A stretch of 25,789 nucleotides of DNA from Trichomonas vaginalis G3 (taxonomy: Eukaryota > Parabasalia > Trichomonadida > Trichomonadidae), in the NCBI RefSeq assembly GCF_026262505.1, contig NW_026529290.1, positions 1-25,789 of the forward strand, given 5' to 3'. This document shows positions 1 to 7,657 of this stretch, piece by piece. The position numbers and the translations under genes were made by a program. The notes under the pieces were generated by a model, which was not told the DNA's origin, did not search any database, and worked only from the letters and a program-made list of their open reading frames with translations. The stretch's first letter is position 1, and each line of letters begins with the position of its first letter.

Positions 1-133
1 ATATGAAGGAGGCGTTGAAGATGTTATACCATCTAAGAACTTGAGAGAATCTAAACCAACTCATCTGGGACCATTAGAGCGGGAGTACTGGAAAGATAAA
101 AACATGCCAGAAAGAATAAGAAAATTCTTCTAA
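1..133 (+). CDS. Integrase C-terminal end (copy A, cut by window edge)
   Basis: The first 133 bases encode the last ~43 residues of a protein nearly identical to the end of the complete integrase at 20958-22043. They include the YEGGVEDVIPSKNL stretch of the small beta-rich C-terminal domain and the final MPERIRKFF. The rest lies upstream, outside the window. The role would be insertion of the element into host DNA. Silent differences from the other copy are visible within this short piece. Confidence 0.9.
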   Translation, partial: YEGGVEDVIPSKNLRESKPTHLGPLEREYWKDKNMPERIRKFF

Positions 134-175
134 ACTTTTTCGTTGGATGTAAATCAGACATGAATGAGAACAGTC

Positions 176-198
176 ATGATATCATTAATGGTACCATT
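176..198. repeat. Two adjacent perfect palindromes
   Basis: ATGATATCAT (176-185) is followed almost directly by AATGGTACCATT (187-198). Both are perfect palindromes and both are kept in the other copy at 20893-20915. They lie about 45 bases after the integrase stop. A dimeric protein such as integrase or KilA-N might bind here; that is inference. Confidence 0.75.
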
Positions 199-222
199 TA
201 TTTACACCCAAAAATAATGTTT

Positions 223-270
223 AGGGTAGAAGGTTAGATCTACCCTCCTTTCTACCCTCTTTTCTACCCT
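223..270. repeat. Hairpin plus TCTACCC iterons, 12-bp period
   Basis: GGGTAGA (224-230) can pair with TCTACCC (239-245). TCTACCC then recurs at 251 and 263, exactly 12 bases apart. At the same position in the other copy (20822-20862) the same architecture is built from GGTGAAA/TTTCACC instead. Confidence 0.75.
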
Positions 271-351
271 CTTGAATTTTCATGAATTTTCCCGAAATAA
301 AAAATAAAGTTAGTTTTATTTTTTTTTATTTTTTTATTTTGTATAAAAGAT

Positions 352-1686
352 ATGATTTCAACAATCGGCACAACAACAATTCAAACAACAGCACCAAACT
401 CGTTAGTCATGAATCCAACATCTATGTTAGTAGAGATGAAAAGCTTCATTCCTTCTTCATATACTTTTGAAACAGAAATCCAGAAGATAAAGCAAGAACT
501 TTTAACAAGTAATTTAGACTGTAGTGCGAAAGATGAAACAAATGAACAGTATCTTTATGAAATGCAGGACCTCATCGACCATTTACCCAAACTACCTGAA
601 ATCCAACAACAAAAACTCACTATTCCTGAATTCGACGAAATTGAAGTCAAAGCAACTGACTCAGTAGAAATAAAGAAGTTCATACGAAAGGTAAATTATG
701 AATTCCTTGGTTTTCATTGCAACCATAAGGTTATGGACAAAGATTGCGATATGGTATATAAGAATGTTTCTGACATATATAAATCCGGGGAGTTTAAGAC
801 CTACGACAACTTTGTTTCGTTAGTTGCAGAATGTGTATGGCAGATAAGAGATAAAGATAGAAGAGGTAAGGTATGGAATGAACAGATAAAACCAACTGCT
901 TCAGATTTAAAGAAAACCATTGACGCTTTAGTTGTTTTAGCAGGTAAGGTTTCAGAATATAACGCAAAAATGAACCCGCAATGTTCTAAATGTAAAGCAG
1001 CAATTAGGAAATATAACTACTCCGTCAAAGAGATAGAACGTATGCGAAACGACTATGCAGACTTAAAGAAAGATATGTCAAACATTCAGTTTGAAACAGT
1101 TGGAAAGATAGACAATGACACCAAAGTGGTTAGAATAGGTGATTTAAACGTAAGATACTCAAAGAAATACAACAAATATTCTTTGTCAGACATTTTATCT
1201 CCATTTGAAAAGAAAACAAACCACTGGGTTAAAATTGCTTCTACTCAGAAAATTTTGACAAGAAATCCTGAGCTTATGATATCGGTAAAATTCTATGGAA
1301 CTACAGCATATCTTATAGACAAAAGTCTTATACCAATAGTTTTGTTATGGTTAGACCCAGTTGTTGGATATAACTTCATAACATATGGTTCATTCGATAC
1401 GGAACGTTGCAGTGAAGGCTTACTTTACATCGTTCAGAAACCGAAGGACTTCAACACAAAAAGATATAAGATAGGAAGAACATATAATATAACTCTAAGA
1501 TATGACAGTACAGTCAATAGAGTCAAGGTTGTGTTGGTTAATGATATGAGAGCTGCTGAAACAGAACTACTTGAAAAGTTTGAGAAAATGTATGGTGCTC
1601 CCATAAAAGGTAAAGAAACGTTTGAAGTAGATGAGATAGATAAAGCTATAAAATTATTTGACGAAGTTGCTGAAAAATACATGTAA
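352..1686 (+). CDS. Coiled-coil protein fused to a C-terminal T5orf172-like (GIY-YIG-related) domain
   Basis: This is a 444-residue protein. The N-terminal ~240 residues are charged and helical, with a CxxC pair at about residue 211 (QCSKCKA) and a coiled-coil-like stretch after it. The C-terminal ~90 residues carry LYIVQKPKDF at ~358 and KIGRTYN at ~373, which recalls the T5orf172/MUG113 branch of the GIY-YIG superfamily common in large DNA viruses, often with KilA-N or Bro domains. Whether it cuts DNA is unknown; a DNA-binding or regulatory role is more typical. The start follows a strong T-rich promoter block by a few bases. In copy B the two halves are separate genes (19771-20736 and 18995-19606), each with its own promoter, so this version is a fusion or the ancestral form. 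Confidence 0.75.
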   Translation: MISTIGTTTIQTTAPNSLVMNPTSMLVEMKSFIPSSYTFETEIQKIKQELLTSNLDCSAKDETNEQYLYEMQDLIDHLPKLPEIQQQKLTIPEFDEIEVKATDSVEIKKFIRKVNYEFLGFHCNHKVMDKDCDMVYKNVSDIYKSGEFKTYDNFVSLVAECVWQIRDKDRRGKVWNEQIKPTASDLKKTIDALVVLAGKVSEYNAKMNPQCSKCKAAIRKYNYSVKEIERMRNDYADLKKDMSNIQFETVGKIDNDTKVVRIGDLNVRYSKKYNKYSLSDILSPFEKKTNHWVKIASTQKILTRNPELMISVKFYGTTAYLIDKSLIPIVLLWLDPVVGYNFITYGSFDTERCSEGLLYIVQKPKDFNTKRYKIGRTYNITLRYDSTVNRVKVVLVNDMRAAETELLEKFEKMYGAPIKGKETFEVDEIDKAIKLFDEVAEKYM

Positions 1687-1776
1687 AGCGTTTATTTTTG
1701 GTCTTTTGTGAAAGATAGAAAAAATAAAGTTAGTTTTTATTTTATTTATTTTTTTATCCTGTATGTAAAGACAGAT
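1683..1776 (+). promoter_or_regulatory. 3'-end TTTATTTTT motif and T-rich promoter of the KilA-N gene
   Basis: GCGTTTATTTTTGG follows the upstream stop directly. Then comes an AATAAAGTTAGTTTT element at about 1724, a run of T/A blocks and TATCCTGTATGTAAAGA, ending at the ATG at 1777. Copy B has near-identical blocks in front of its KilA-N and T5orf172 genes. Confidence 0.6.
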
Positions 1777-2637
1777 ATGTCAACATTAGAGAACACAACA
1801 ACTGCTATCGTTCATGAAGTCATAAATGAAGAATACGAATACATACAGTATAACAAACAATTGAGACTCATTCGTTCTGTCAAAGACGACATGTACCAAA
1901 TGCAAAGTATTTTGACGGCTTGTTTTGCTCCAGATACTAAGCTTCCTAAAGACTGGTTTAGGAACCAAAGCACCATAGAACTATTAAGTGAAGCACAGCG
2001 AGACGTACTTTTTTCTGAAAACAGTGAAGAACAGCGAGTAGGTAAAAAATCCCAGTCGCCAAAACTCTATGAAAACCGTGAAAAATTGCCAAACGGTTTG
2101 AGAGGATATTATGTTCATAGACTTTTAGTAAATGCAGTTGCAATGTGGGCTTCACCACGTTATGCTTGGAATATTTACAAACTTCTTGACGAACTTCACA
2201 GACAAGAACGTGGAGAGATGGAAAAGAAACTTCAAGCCAAAGATGAAGTCATTGAATCCAAAGACAAAAGCATACAGAAAAGAATACCGCGTTCAGTACC
2301 AAAAGGAAAGGAAAAGAACTATAAGTATATGATTTATACTGAAGAGTTGGAGAATGAAGAAGACAGAGATATGGTTATGTTGCATTTAGTCAGAAGAAAC
2401 AACAAAAGCTTTTACGACCTTGCTAAAATATATAAATCTGACAGAAACTGGTTCTATCGTGAAAACTTACCGATTTCAATGACACCGAATGAGCAAATAA
2501 AAGAAATTGTCAAAAATACTCTTCCTCAAACACACTATGACATCAAAGGTTGCACAATACTTACCTTCAAAGAAGACTTACCATTACTGAAGGAAAAAAT
2601 AACAGAATATTTCGATAACTTCAAAGAGGAAGAATGA
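1777..2637 (+). CDS. KilA-N domain protein with coiled coil and C-terminal virus-type domain
   Basis: I chose the ATG at 1777 because the open frame before it is promoter-like T-rich sequence. The KilA-N signature is clearest at residues ~107-140 (GYYVHRLLVNAVAMWASPRYA), matching the known 'YVHPLLAIHIAQWISPEFA' type pattern of KilA-N proteins from phages and large DNA viruses. A charged coiled-coil hinge (~141-175) and a C-terminal ~100-residue domain follow. The likely role is a DNA-binding regulator of element genes. The middle block (~45-100) differs strongly from the copy-B homologue at 18080-18907 while both flanks are nearly identical. The gene looks whole. Confidence 0.8.
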   Translation: MSTLENTTTAIVHEVINEEYEYIQYNKQLRLIRSVKDDMYQMQSILTACFAPDTKLPKDWFRNQSTIELLSEAQRDVLFSENSEEQRVGKKSQSPKLYENREKLPNGLRGYYVHRLLVNAVAMWASPRYAWNIYKLLDELHRQERGEMEKKLQAKDEVIESKDKSIQKRIPRSVPKGKEKNYKYMIYTEELENEEDRDMVMLHLVRRNNKSFYDLAKIYKSDRNWFYRENLPISMTPNEQIKEIVKNTLPQTHYDIKGCTILTFKEDLPLLKEKITEYFDNFKEEE

Positions 2638-2740
2638 AGTCACGACAACATTAACGAAGAAGTCACGACAACATTAACGAAGAGAGAATGAGGTGAAAAA
2701 ACAGGTGAAATCTCACCTCTTCACCAAAAATATATTTTTG
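2636..2740. repeat. Short tandem repeat and GAGGTGA hairpin in a convergent intergenic gap
   Basis: Two copies of GAAGTCACGACAACATTAAC, 23 bases apart, start at 2636. They are followed at about 2690-2725 by GGTGAAA repeats with 12-bp spacing and a GGTGA...TCACC hairpin, then ATATTTTTGG. The corresponding place in copy B has grown into the minisatellite at 17640-18005. Confidence 0.65.
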
Positions 2741-2741
2741 G

Positions 2742-3212
2742 TTAAATAGCTTCAGGGTCAATTTCTTCAACCATTTCACTTCCTTCGTCAATGTCAATAG
2801 AAGCTTCTTCAACCTTTGGTAAGAACTTTTGTATAACATCTTTGTTCGTTATTGTCTTCAGAGATGAAGGATAATATTTCACATGTTTCACCCTTCTTAT
2901 ATTCTTTCTGTTCGGAAAGATTCATAGCAATACTGAAGAAGTCAATGTTGGAGTTCTTTATAACAGTATAATGAGTATCTTTGACATTCACGAAGAAACC
3001 CTTTTGTTTCAAAACTACTGCTAACTCTTGTGAAGTATAACGTTTGCGGTCAATGACAATAGCTAATGGTCTGACATACTGACCGAACTTAGATTCTTTC
3101 ACAAACTTCTTGTTAAAGATAACATTACGTTTGCAGAACCATTGAACTCATTCTTGATGGCAGTAGCGAGAGCATTGTATGAAAAGAACTTGCAATCTTG
3201 CATGTGTTTCAT
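2742..3212 (-). pseudogene. Unrecognised small Maverick protein gene (copy A, broken)
   Basis: This is the homologue of the whole-looking 136-residue gene at 17048-17458 in copy B, in the same relative orientation (opposed to the polymerase). I do not recognise the family. The protein is basic and mixed alpha/beta in appearance, with a conserved core around FGQYVRPLAIVIDRKRYTS. This copy is broken, with about two breaks. It shares a divergent A/T-rich promoter gap with the gene at 3301. Confidence 0.6.
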
Positions 3213-3300
3213 TAAAATAAAAATATTAAATTATTTTGAAAAATAACTTAAAAAAATGTAATCTAATTTTTCAAAAAATATTTTTTATCCGATAGAAAAG
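3213..3300. promoter_or_regulatory. Divergent A/T-rich promoter (replication-gene class)
   Basis: These 88 bases between divergent starts contain AATCTAATTTTTCAAAAAAT followed by ATTTTTTATCCGATAGAAAAG and ATG. The same block stands before the gene at 3730 and, once, in the 16958-17047 gap of copy B. This class differs from the AATAAAGTTAGTTTT promoters of the regulatory genes. Confidence 0.6.
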
Positions 3301-3678
3301 ATGACAGAAAAATTAACTTTTTACATAGCGCCAGACCCTTCTTGCCCACATCCTTTTAAGCCACAATATATAGACATAGAACTAAATAGAGAAAGCGAAA
3401 TTCCACAATATATATACATAGAACTAAATAGTGAAGGCGAAATTCTACAAACAGAAGAAAGCGAAATTCCACAAACATATAGAGACCTAGATAACGAAAA
3501 TGGATATGCGCTATTCTGGTTAGATTGTCCTTATAAAATGTATGAAAAAAAGGCTTTATATGAAGAATATAGAAAATATTGTCATGAAAACGATATAAGA
3601 CCAAGCTCTAGAGAAAAATTCTATGCTGGTATAAAACATCTTTTCGAAGTTCGGAATGGCAAATATATAAAGAAATAA
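3301..3678 (+). CDS. Small protein with C-terminal winged-helix-like domain, found in copy A only
   Basis: This protein has 125 residues. The first ~60 contain a degenerate internal repeat built on ESEIPQ and IYIELN. The last ~60 (from FWLDCPYKMYEKKALYEEY to the end) resemble the small winged-helix domain found at the C-terminus of D5/P4-type primase-helicases, with the pattern Y..YC.EN...PSSREKF...I. The family call is from pattern only. No helicase motor is present. The gene is missing from copy B, whose sequence joins the upstream block of this gene directly to the start of the next one. It could be a DNA-binding replication accessory protein. Confidence 0.6.
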   Translation: MTEKLTFYIAPDPSCPHPFKPQYIDIELNRESEIPQYIYIELNSEGEILQTEESEIPQTYRDLDNENGYALFWLDCPYKMYEKKALYEEYRKYCHENDIRPSSREKFYAGIKHLFEVRNGKYIKK

Positions 3679-3729
3679 TTTTTCTAAGTTTATTTTTTCG
3701 AAAAAATATTTTTTTATTTCCTACTAAAG
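3679..3729 (+). promoter_or_regulatory. T-rich promoter of the 3730 gene, direct repeat of the 3301 promoter
   Basis: TTTTTTCGAAAAAATATTTT at about 3692 repeats the block before 3301 and leads to ATTTCCTACTAAAG and ATG. The pair of repeats flanks the 3301 gene and would allow its loss or gain by recombination. Confidence 0.6.
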
Positions 3730-4362
3730 ATGTATCGGAAGTTGTCTAAGTTAGAACACTCGGAAATAAAACAACTTCTTACAGAAGCTAATATAGATGT
3801 TGCAAAACATTACGCGACAAACAAAAAAGCACTCGCTGACTTCATTAAAGACTACAATGGTGCAATAAGTTATGATAGAATTCATGAGTTCATAAAGCCG
3901 CAACGCGGCGAGGACGAAGTCCATGCAAGAGCATTTCCTTTAAATGACATTGCTATTGACTTATATCATAGACGTTCAGTACCTCATGAAGTAAGAAGAG
4001 AAATGTTTGACATAACAAATGCGAACGTTGGTCATACTCGTAAAGCTCTTTCGCATGATGTTCGTCAAGAAATGTTTGACATAACAAATGCAAACGTTGG
4101 TGAAACAAGAAGAAGAGACGACACACTGAAACAACAGAGAAGAGAGATGTTTAAAAGTGCTATAGAACAAGTTCGCAAAGCTAACGATGTCATTCGTTCC
4201 ATTGACGACAAACCAAAAGAAGGTGAGAGATGGTTAAAGAAAGATGAAGAGAATAGGAAGAGAAATGTGAAGTCAGGCAATAGACTCATTGACTTTAACA
4301 TCGAAGCTTTAGATGAACCAAACAGAGAATATTACACAAACATTTCGGTAAGGTTTTCATGA
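3730..4362 (+). CDS. Charged helical protein directly upstream of PolB; candidate terminal protein
   Basis: This is a 210-residue, strongly charged and largely helical protein with no family I recognise. A 69-bp tandem duplication inside it repeats MFDITNANVG with 23-residue spacing; the copy-B homologue has one unit. Its stop (TGA, 4360-4362) overlaps an ATG in the ATGA arrangement that leads into the polymerase reading region, so the two are likely co-expressed. In phi29-type systems the gene beside the protein-primed polymerase encodes the terminal protein, and the size (about 200-270 residues) and charge fit; candidate priming residues near the end are the Tyr pair and Ser in REYYTNISVRFS. 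This role is inferred from position only. Confidence 0.6.
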   Translation: MYRKLSKLEHSEIKQLLTEANIDVAKHYATNKKALADFIKDYNGAISYDRIHEFIKPQRGEDEVHARAFPLNDIAIDLYHRRSVPHEVRREMFDITNANVGHTRKALSHDVRQEMFDITNANVGETRRRDDTLKQQRREMFKSAIEQVRKANDVIRSIDDKPKEGERWLKKDEENRKRNVKSGNRLIDFNIEALDEPNREYYTNISVRFS

Positions 4363-4402
4363 GACTCTTAGAGAAAATTAAAATAAACTCCAACAAAGAT
4401 GG

Positions 4403-7400
4403 ATGGTATGTTATAAACTTGGTGGAAAGTATGAATGTTCTACGTTAAACCTCAATAATATTGGAACATTACTACATCAGCTCTTGAAGGAGAACTTTAT
4501 ATCAGAGATAGAAGCAAATGCTGCAGGTATTGTTGAAATGCACTATGACTTCTTCTTGACAAACATAAAGAATCTTACTGAAATAAAGATGTATGATTTA
4601 ACAGAATATGAAGGCTTAACGATGTCAGATGTAAAGAAAGGCAAACCAAAAAAGAGACCATATAGAGATGAAAGCACACTGACAAATGACCAGAAAGCCA
4701 TTTTGGAAGCTCTTAAGCAAACAGGAAACCCAGCACTTATAGAAAGCTTTTGGAAAGATAATGGTGAAAAGAAGTTTTATAAGAAGAGAAGCGGTCAGTT
4801 ATGGAAGTATCTTTGCACATTACCTATAAATCTTGAACGCTACCAAATCTTCAATGAACTGAACAAAAGAACTGCAATACTTATGACAGAGGACAATTGT
4901 TTCGTTTATGCTTGCATTCAGGCTGGAGTAAATGAAGAAACTATTGACCACATGAGAGAAGTCATTCGTGTTAGAGACTTTCCTCAAAGTAAAGTACAAG
5001 AAATTTCTGACGCAACAGGTATAGCATTTAATGTTACCATTGGTTATTTCAATGACTCAAGACATAATGAAATAAAGAGATATATACCAAAAGAATGCGA
5101 AACTGTTAGAACTATTGACTTACTTCTTGTTGAAGACCACTACATGCTAAATGAAAGACTTCCAATGACAACATACTTCATTCGAAACTATAAAGAAATT
5201 CTCAAAGCTTGTGGTGGAATGAACATTGAGAAACAGATGAAGATTTATACAAAGAGAGAAGATAAATATGTAGTTCGTTATGATAGAACAACACCGTTAT
5301 GGGATGTTATGAAAACATTGTGGGAGTGCAAATATTTCGAACCTATTTCTTATGGAGAACTTTTCACATATACTACTGACTTATATAAACAGAACCTTGC
5401 ACCATTTAAAGATTTGACATATGCTCCAAAGTATTGTGTACAACTGAAGAAGAAAGCAGAGTCAAAAGAAGTAAATAAAGCTAAATGTAAATTCATTCCT
5501 GAGCACGTTTTCTTTGCTGACTTTGAGTGTAGTACGGATGGCTTTCATAAAGCTTTTAACATCTGTTATGACAGTGAAGATGGTTCAGTGAGTGAAAGCA
5601 TTTGGGGTCAAAACTGTGCAACAGAATTTTTGGAAAGACTCCCTGACAAGAGTTTAATATATTTTCACAACCTCAGTTATGACATAAACTTCATCTTAAG
5701 ACACATGACAGAAGTGAAAGGAACTCCCATCATTAAAGGTTCACGAACAATGCAAATAACTGGTTTATATAAAGGACGGGCAATTATTATAAAAGACTCT
5801 TACAGTGTTATAAATAAGAAGCTTAAACTATTTCCTGCTATGTTTAACTTACAAACAGGACCGAAAGAAGTATTTCCATATAACTACTACAGCAGTGTTT
5901 TGTTAGCAAATGACAACAGAACTGGTGTCATTTCTGAAGCATGTAAGTTTATCCGGGATGCAGATACATTTATGAAAAACATAGATTCCATCAAAGGTTG
6001 CAGAATAGATGAGAACCACTTCGACTTAGAAAAATATAGCACGTTTTACTGCAAACAAGATGTAAGAATTTTAAGAGAAGGTTTTGTAAAGTTCCGCAAT
6101 GACTTATTGAAAGAGTTTGATTTAAACGTTTATGACTACGTTAGTATTTGTTCAATTGCTAACAAATTGTTTGAGAACAGAGTATACTTCCCGAATGGAA
6201 ATCTTTATGACCTCTCAAATAAACCAAGAGAATTTATTTCGAGATGCATTCAAGGTGGAAGATGTATGTTGTCAGATAACATGAAACAAAAGAGCAAAAA
6301 GAAACTCATTGCTGACTTCGACACTGTTTCATTATATCCTTCAGCTATAGCAAGACTTTATACTTTAGAAGGTATTCCAAAAGTATTGAAGGAAGAAATG
6401 TTAAACACAGAGTATCTCATGAGACATTTATTCGATGATGACCAAAAGGAACCCATTGGTGAAAAGTTTATGTCTGGCTTCTTTGTTCTCATTAAGATAA
6501 CAGAGATTGGTATACCCAGACACTTTCATTTAATAGTTTGCGACCCTGAACTAAATCCAGAACTTAACGTTCCAAGAAGTTCAAACACTTGCTGTCTCAT
6601 GTATGTTGACCATATAACATTACAAGACCTCATAAAATATCAAGGTGTCAAATGTGAAGTGTTGCAAGGATACTATTACGATGGAAACAGAGATATGAGA
6701 ATAAGAGATGAAGTAAAGAAGTTGTTTGAGTTAAGGTTAAAGTATAAGAAAGAAGAAAACCCCTTACAAGAAATTATAAAACTCATTCTGAACAGCATTT
6801 ATGGCAAAACTATTCTATCTCCTATTGAGTCAAAAATAACCATAGTAGATGACAAAGATGCTATAAGATATGCTATAAGAAATTACAACCATATAGTGAA
6901 GTTCGAAGGTTTGGATGGTTCAGATAAAACTATTTTCAAGCTAACGAAAAGCATTTGCAGACACTTTAACTTCTGTCCACTTGGTGTTAATATTCTGTCT
7001 ATGTCAAAACGTATTATGAATGAAGTATTCTGTACTGCAGAGGACATGGGTCTTCAAATATTTTACCAGGATACCGACAGTATGCACTTATATAATGAAG
7101 ACATCCCAAAGCTTGCAGCAGAGTTTAAGAAGAGATACGGTAGAGAACTTATAGGAAAGAACCTTGGTCAATTTCATAGCGACTTTGCAGAAATAACACC
7201 TGGAAAACAAAGTTTAGCTTATAAAAGTATTTTCTGTGGAAAGAAGACCTACATAGACTTACTCACGAATGATTTAAATGAAGTTGCATTTCACTGCAGA
7301 ATGAAAGGCGTGAAGCAAGATGTTATTGCTTTAACCGCTAATGAAATGTTTCCTGAAGCTATACAATGCTATTACAATGAAGATAAGAACATTCACATAC

Positions 7401-7576
7401 CTGTTGGAACATATGACAAAGACTCTGAGTTCAGTTTAATGAAACTTTACAAAGCACTTTATGATGGTCAAGAGATTGCATTCGACTTATGTAAGTCATG
7501 TCAACCTTGCTTTGCTGAAAAGTTCAACTTTTCAATAACGACTAAAACAAGCTTTATTCGTAAGTTGAAGTTCTGA
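4403..7576 (+). CDS. Protein-primed-type family B DNA polymerase (copy A)
   Basis: This is a 1057-residue open frame, close to whole. The 3'-5' exonuclease motifs are Exo I (D373, E375 in ADFEC), Exo II (N423-D427, NLSYD) and Exo III (Y549...D553, YCKQD). Polymerase motifs are A (D638 FDTVSLYP), B (N797 SIYGK) and C (Y888 QDTDS). The long insertion-rich palm region is typical of pPolB of Polintons, adenovirus and linear plasmids. The N-terminal ~370 residues include an OTU-like stretch: D164-N165-C166-F167 and H246 in VEDHYML. I used the first Met of the open frame; the real start may lie slightly upstream, overlapping the previous gene. A TTTATTTTT motif and GAGGTCA iterons follow the stop. 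The enzyme would copy the element from its ends. Confidence 0.92.
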   Translation: MVCYKLGGKYECSTLNLNNIGTLLHQLLKENFISEIEANAAGIVEMHYDFFLTNIKNLTEIKMYDLTEYEGLTMSDVKKGKPKKRPYRDESTLTNDQKAILEALKQTGNPALIESFWKDNGEKKFYKKRSGQLWKYLCTLPINLERYQIFNELNKRTAILMTEDNCFVYACIQAGVNEETIDHMREVIRVRDFPQSKVQEISDATGIAFNVTIGYFNDSRHNEIKRYIPKECETVRTIDLLLVEDHYMLNERLPMTTYFIRNYKEILKACGGMNIEKQMKIYTKREDKYVVRYDRTTPLWDVMKTLWECKYFEPISYGELFTYTTDLYKQNLAPFKDLTYAPKYCVQLKKKAESKEVNKAKCKFIPEHVFFADFECSTDGFHKAFNICYDSEDGSVSESIWGQNCATEFLERLPDKSLIYFHNLSYDINFILRHMTEVKGTPIIKGSRTMQITGLYKGRAIIIKDSYSVINKKLKLFPAMFNLQTGPKEVFPYNYYSSVLLANDNRTGVISEACKFIRDADTFMKNIDSIKGCRIDENHFDLEKYSTFYCKQDVRILREGFVKFRNDLLKEFDLNVYDYVSICSIANKLFENRVYFPNGNLYDLSNKPREFISRCIQGGRCMLSDNMKQKSKKKLIADFDTVSLYPSAIARLYTLEGIPKVLKEEMLNTEYLMRHLFDDDQKEPIGEKFMSGFFVLIKITEIGIPRHFHLIVCDPELNPELNVPRSSNTCCLMYVDHITLQDLIKYQGVKCEVLQGYYYDGNRDMRIRDEVKKLFELRLKYKKEENPLQEIIKLILNSIYGKTILSPIESKITIVDDKDAIRYAIRNYNHIVKFEGLDGSDKTIFKLTKSICRHFNFCPLGVNILSMSKRIMNEVFCTAEDMGLQIFYQDTDSMHLYNEDIPKLAAEFKKRYGRELIGKNLGQFHSDFAEITPGKQSLAYKSIFCGKKTYIDLLTNDLNEVAFHCRMKGVKQDVIALTANEMFPEAIQCYYNEDKNIHIPVGTYDKDSEFSLMKLYKALYDGQEIAFDLCKSCQPCFAEKFNFSITTKTSFIRKLKF

Positions 7577-7657
7577 GGTCATTTATTTTTGTCAGCAATG
7601 AGGTCATGTGAGGTCATAATGAGGTCATTCGTGATAAAAATAAAGCTAGCGTAGATT
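7575..7657. repeat. GAGGTCA iterons between convergent genes
   Basis: GAGGTCA occurs at 7575, 7600, 7610 and 7621, bracketed by TTTATTTTT on the + strand after the polymerase stop and by the same motif on the - strand after the penton-like gene. The counterpart in copy B (13093-13192) is a regular 12-bp repeat. Confidence 0.7.

Larger units (their letters stand above)
134..351. promoter_or_regulatory. Intergenic control region: palindromes, hairpin/iterons, promoter
   Basis: This non-coding stretch between integrase and the next gene holds two adjacent perfect palindromes (176-198), a hairpin with three 12-bp TCTACCC iterons (224-269), and a T-rich promoter block at about 303-350. That block carries the AATAAAGTTAGTTTT upstream element and ends in GTATAAAAG just before the ATG at 352. 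The same order of elements is found at 20737-20957 in the other copy. Confidence 0.65.

Noticed and set aside
1434-1682. Reverse-strand open frame inside the T5orf172 region
   Set aside because: Antisense shadow of a well-supported domain. The same shadow recurs in copy B at 18999-19187 because the sequence is duplicated.
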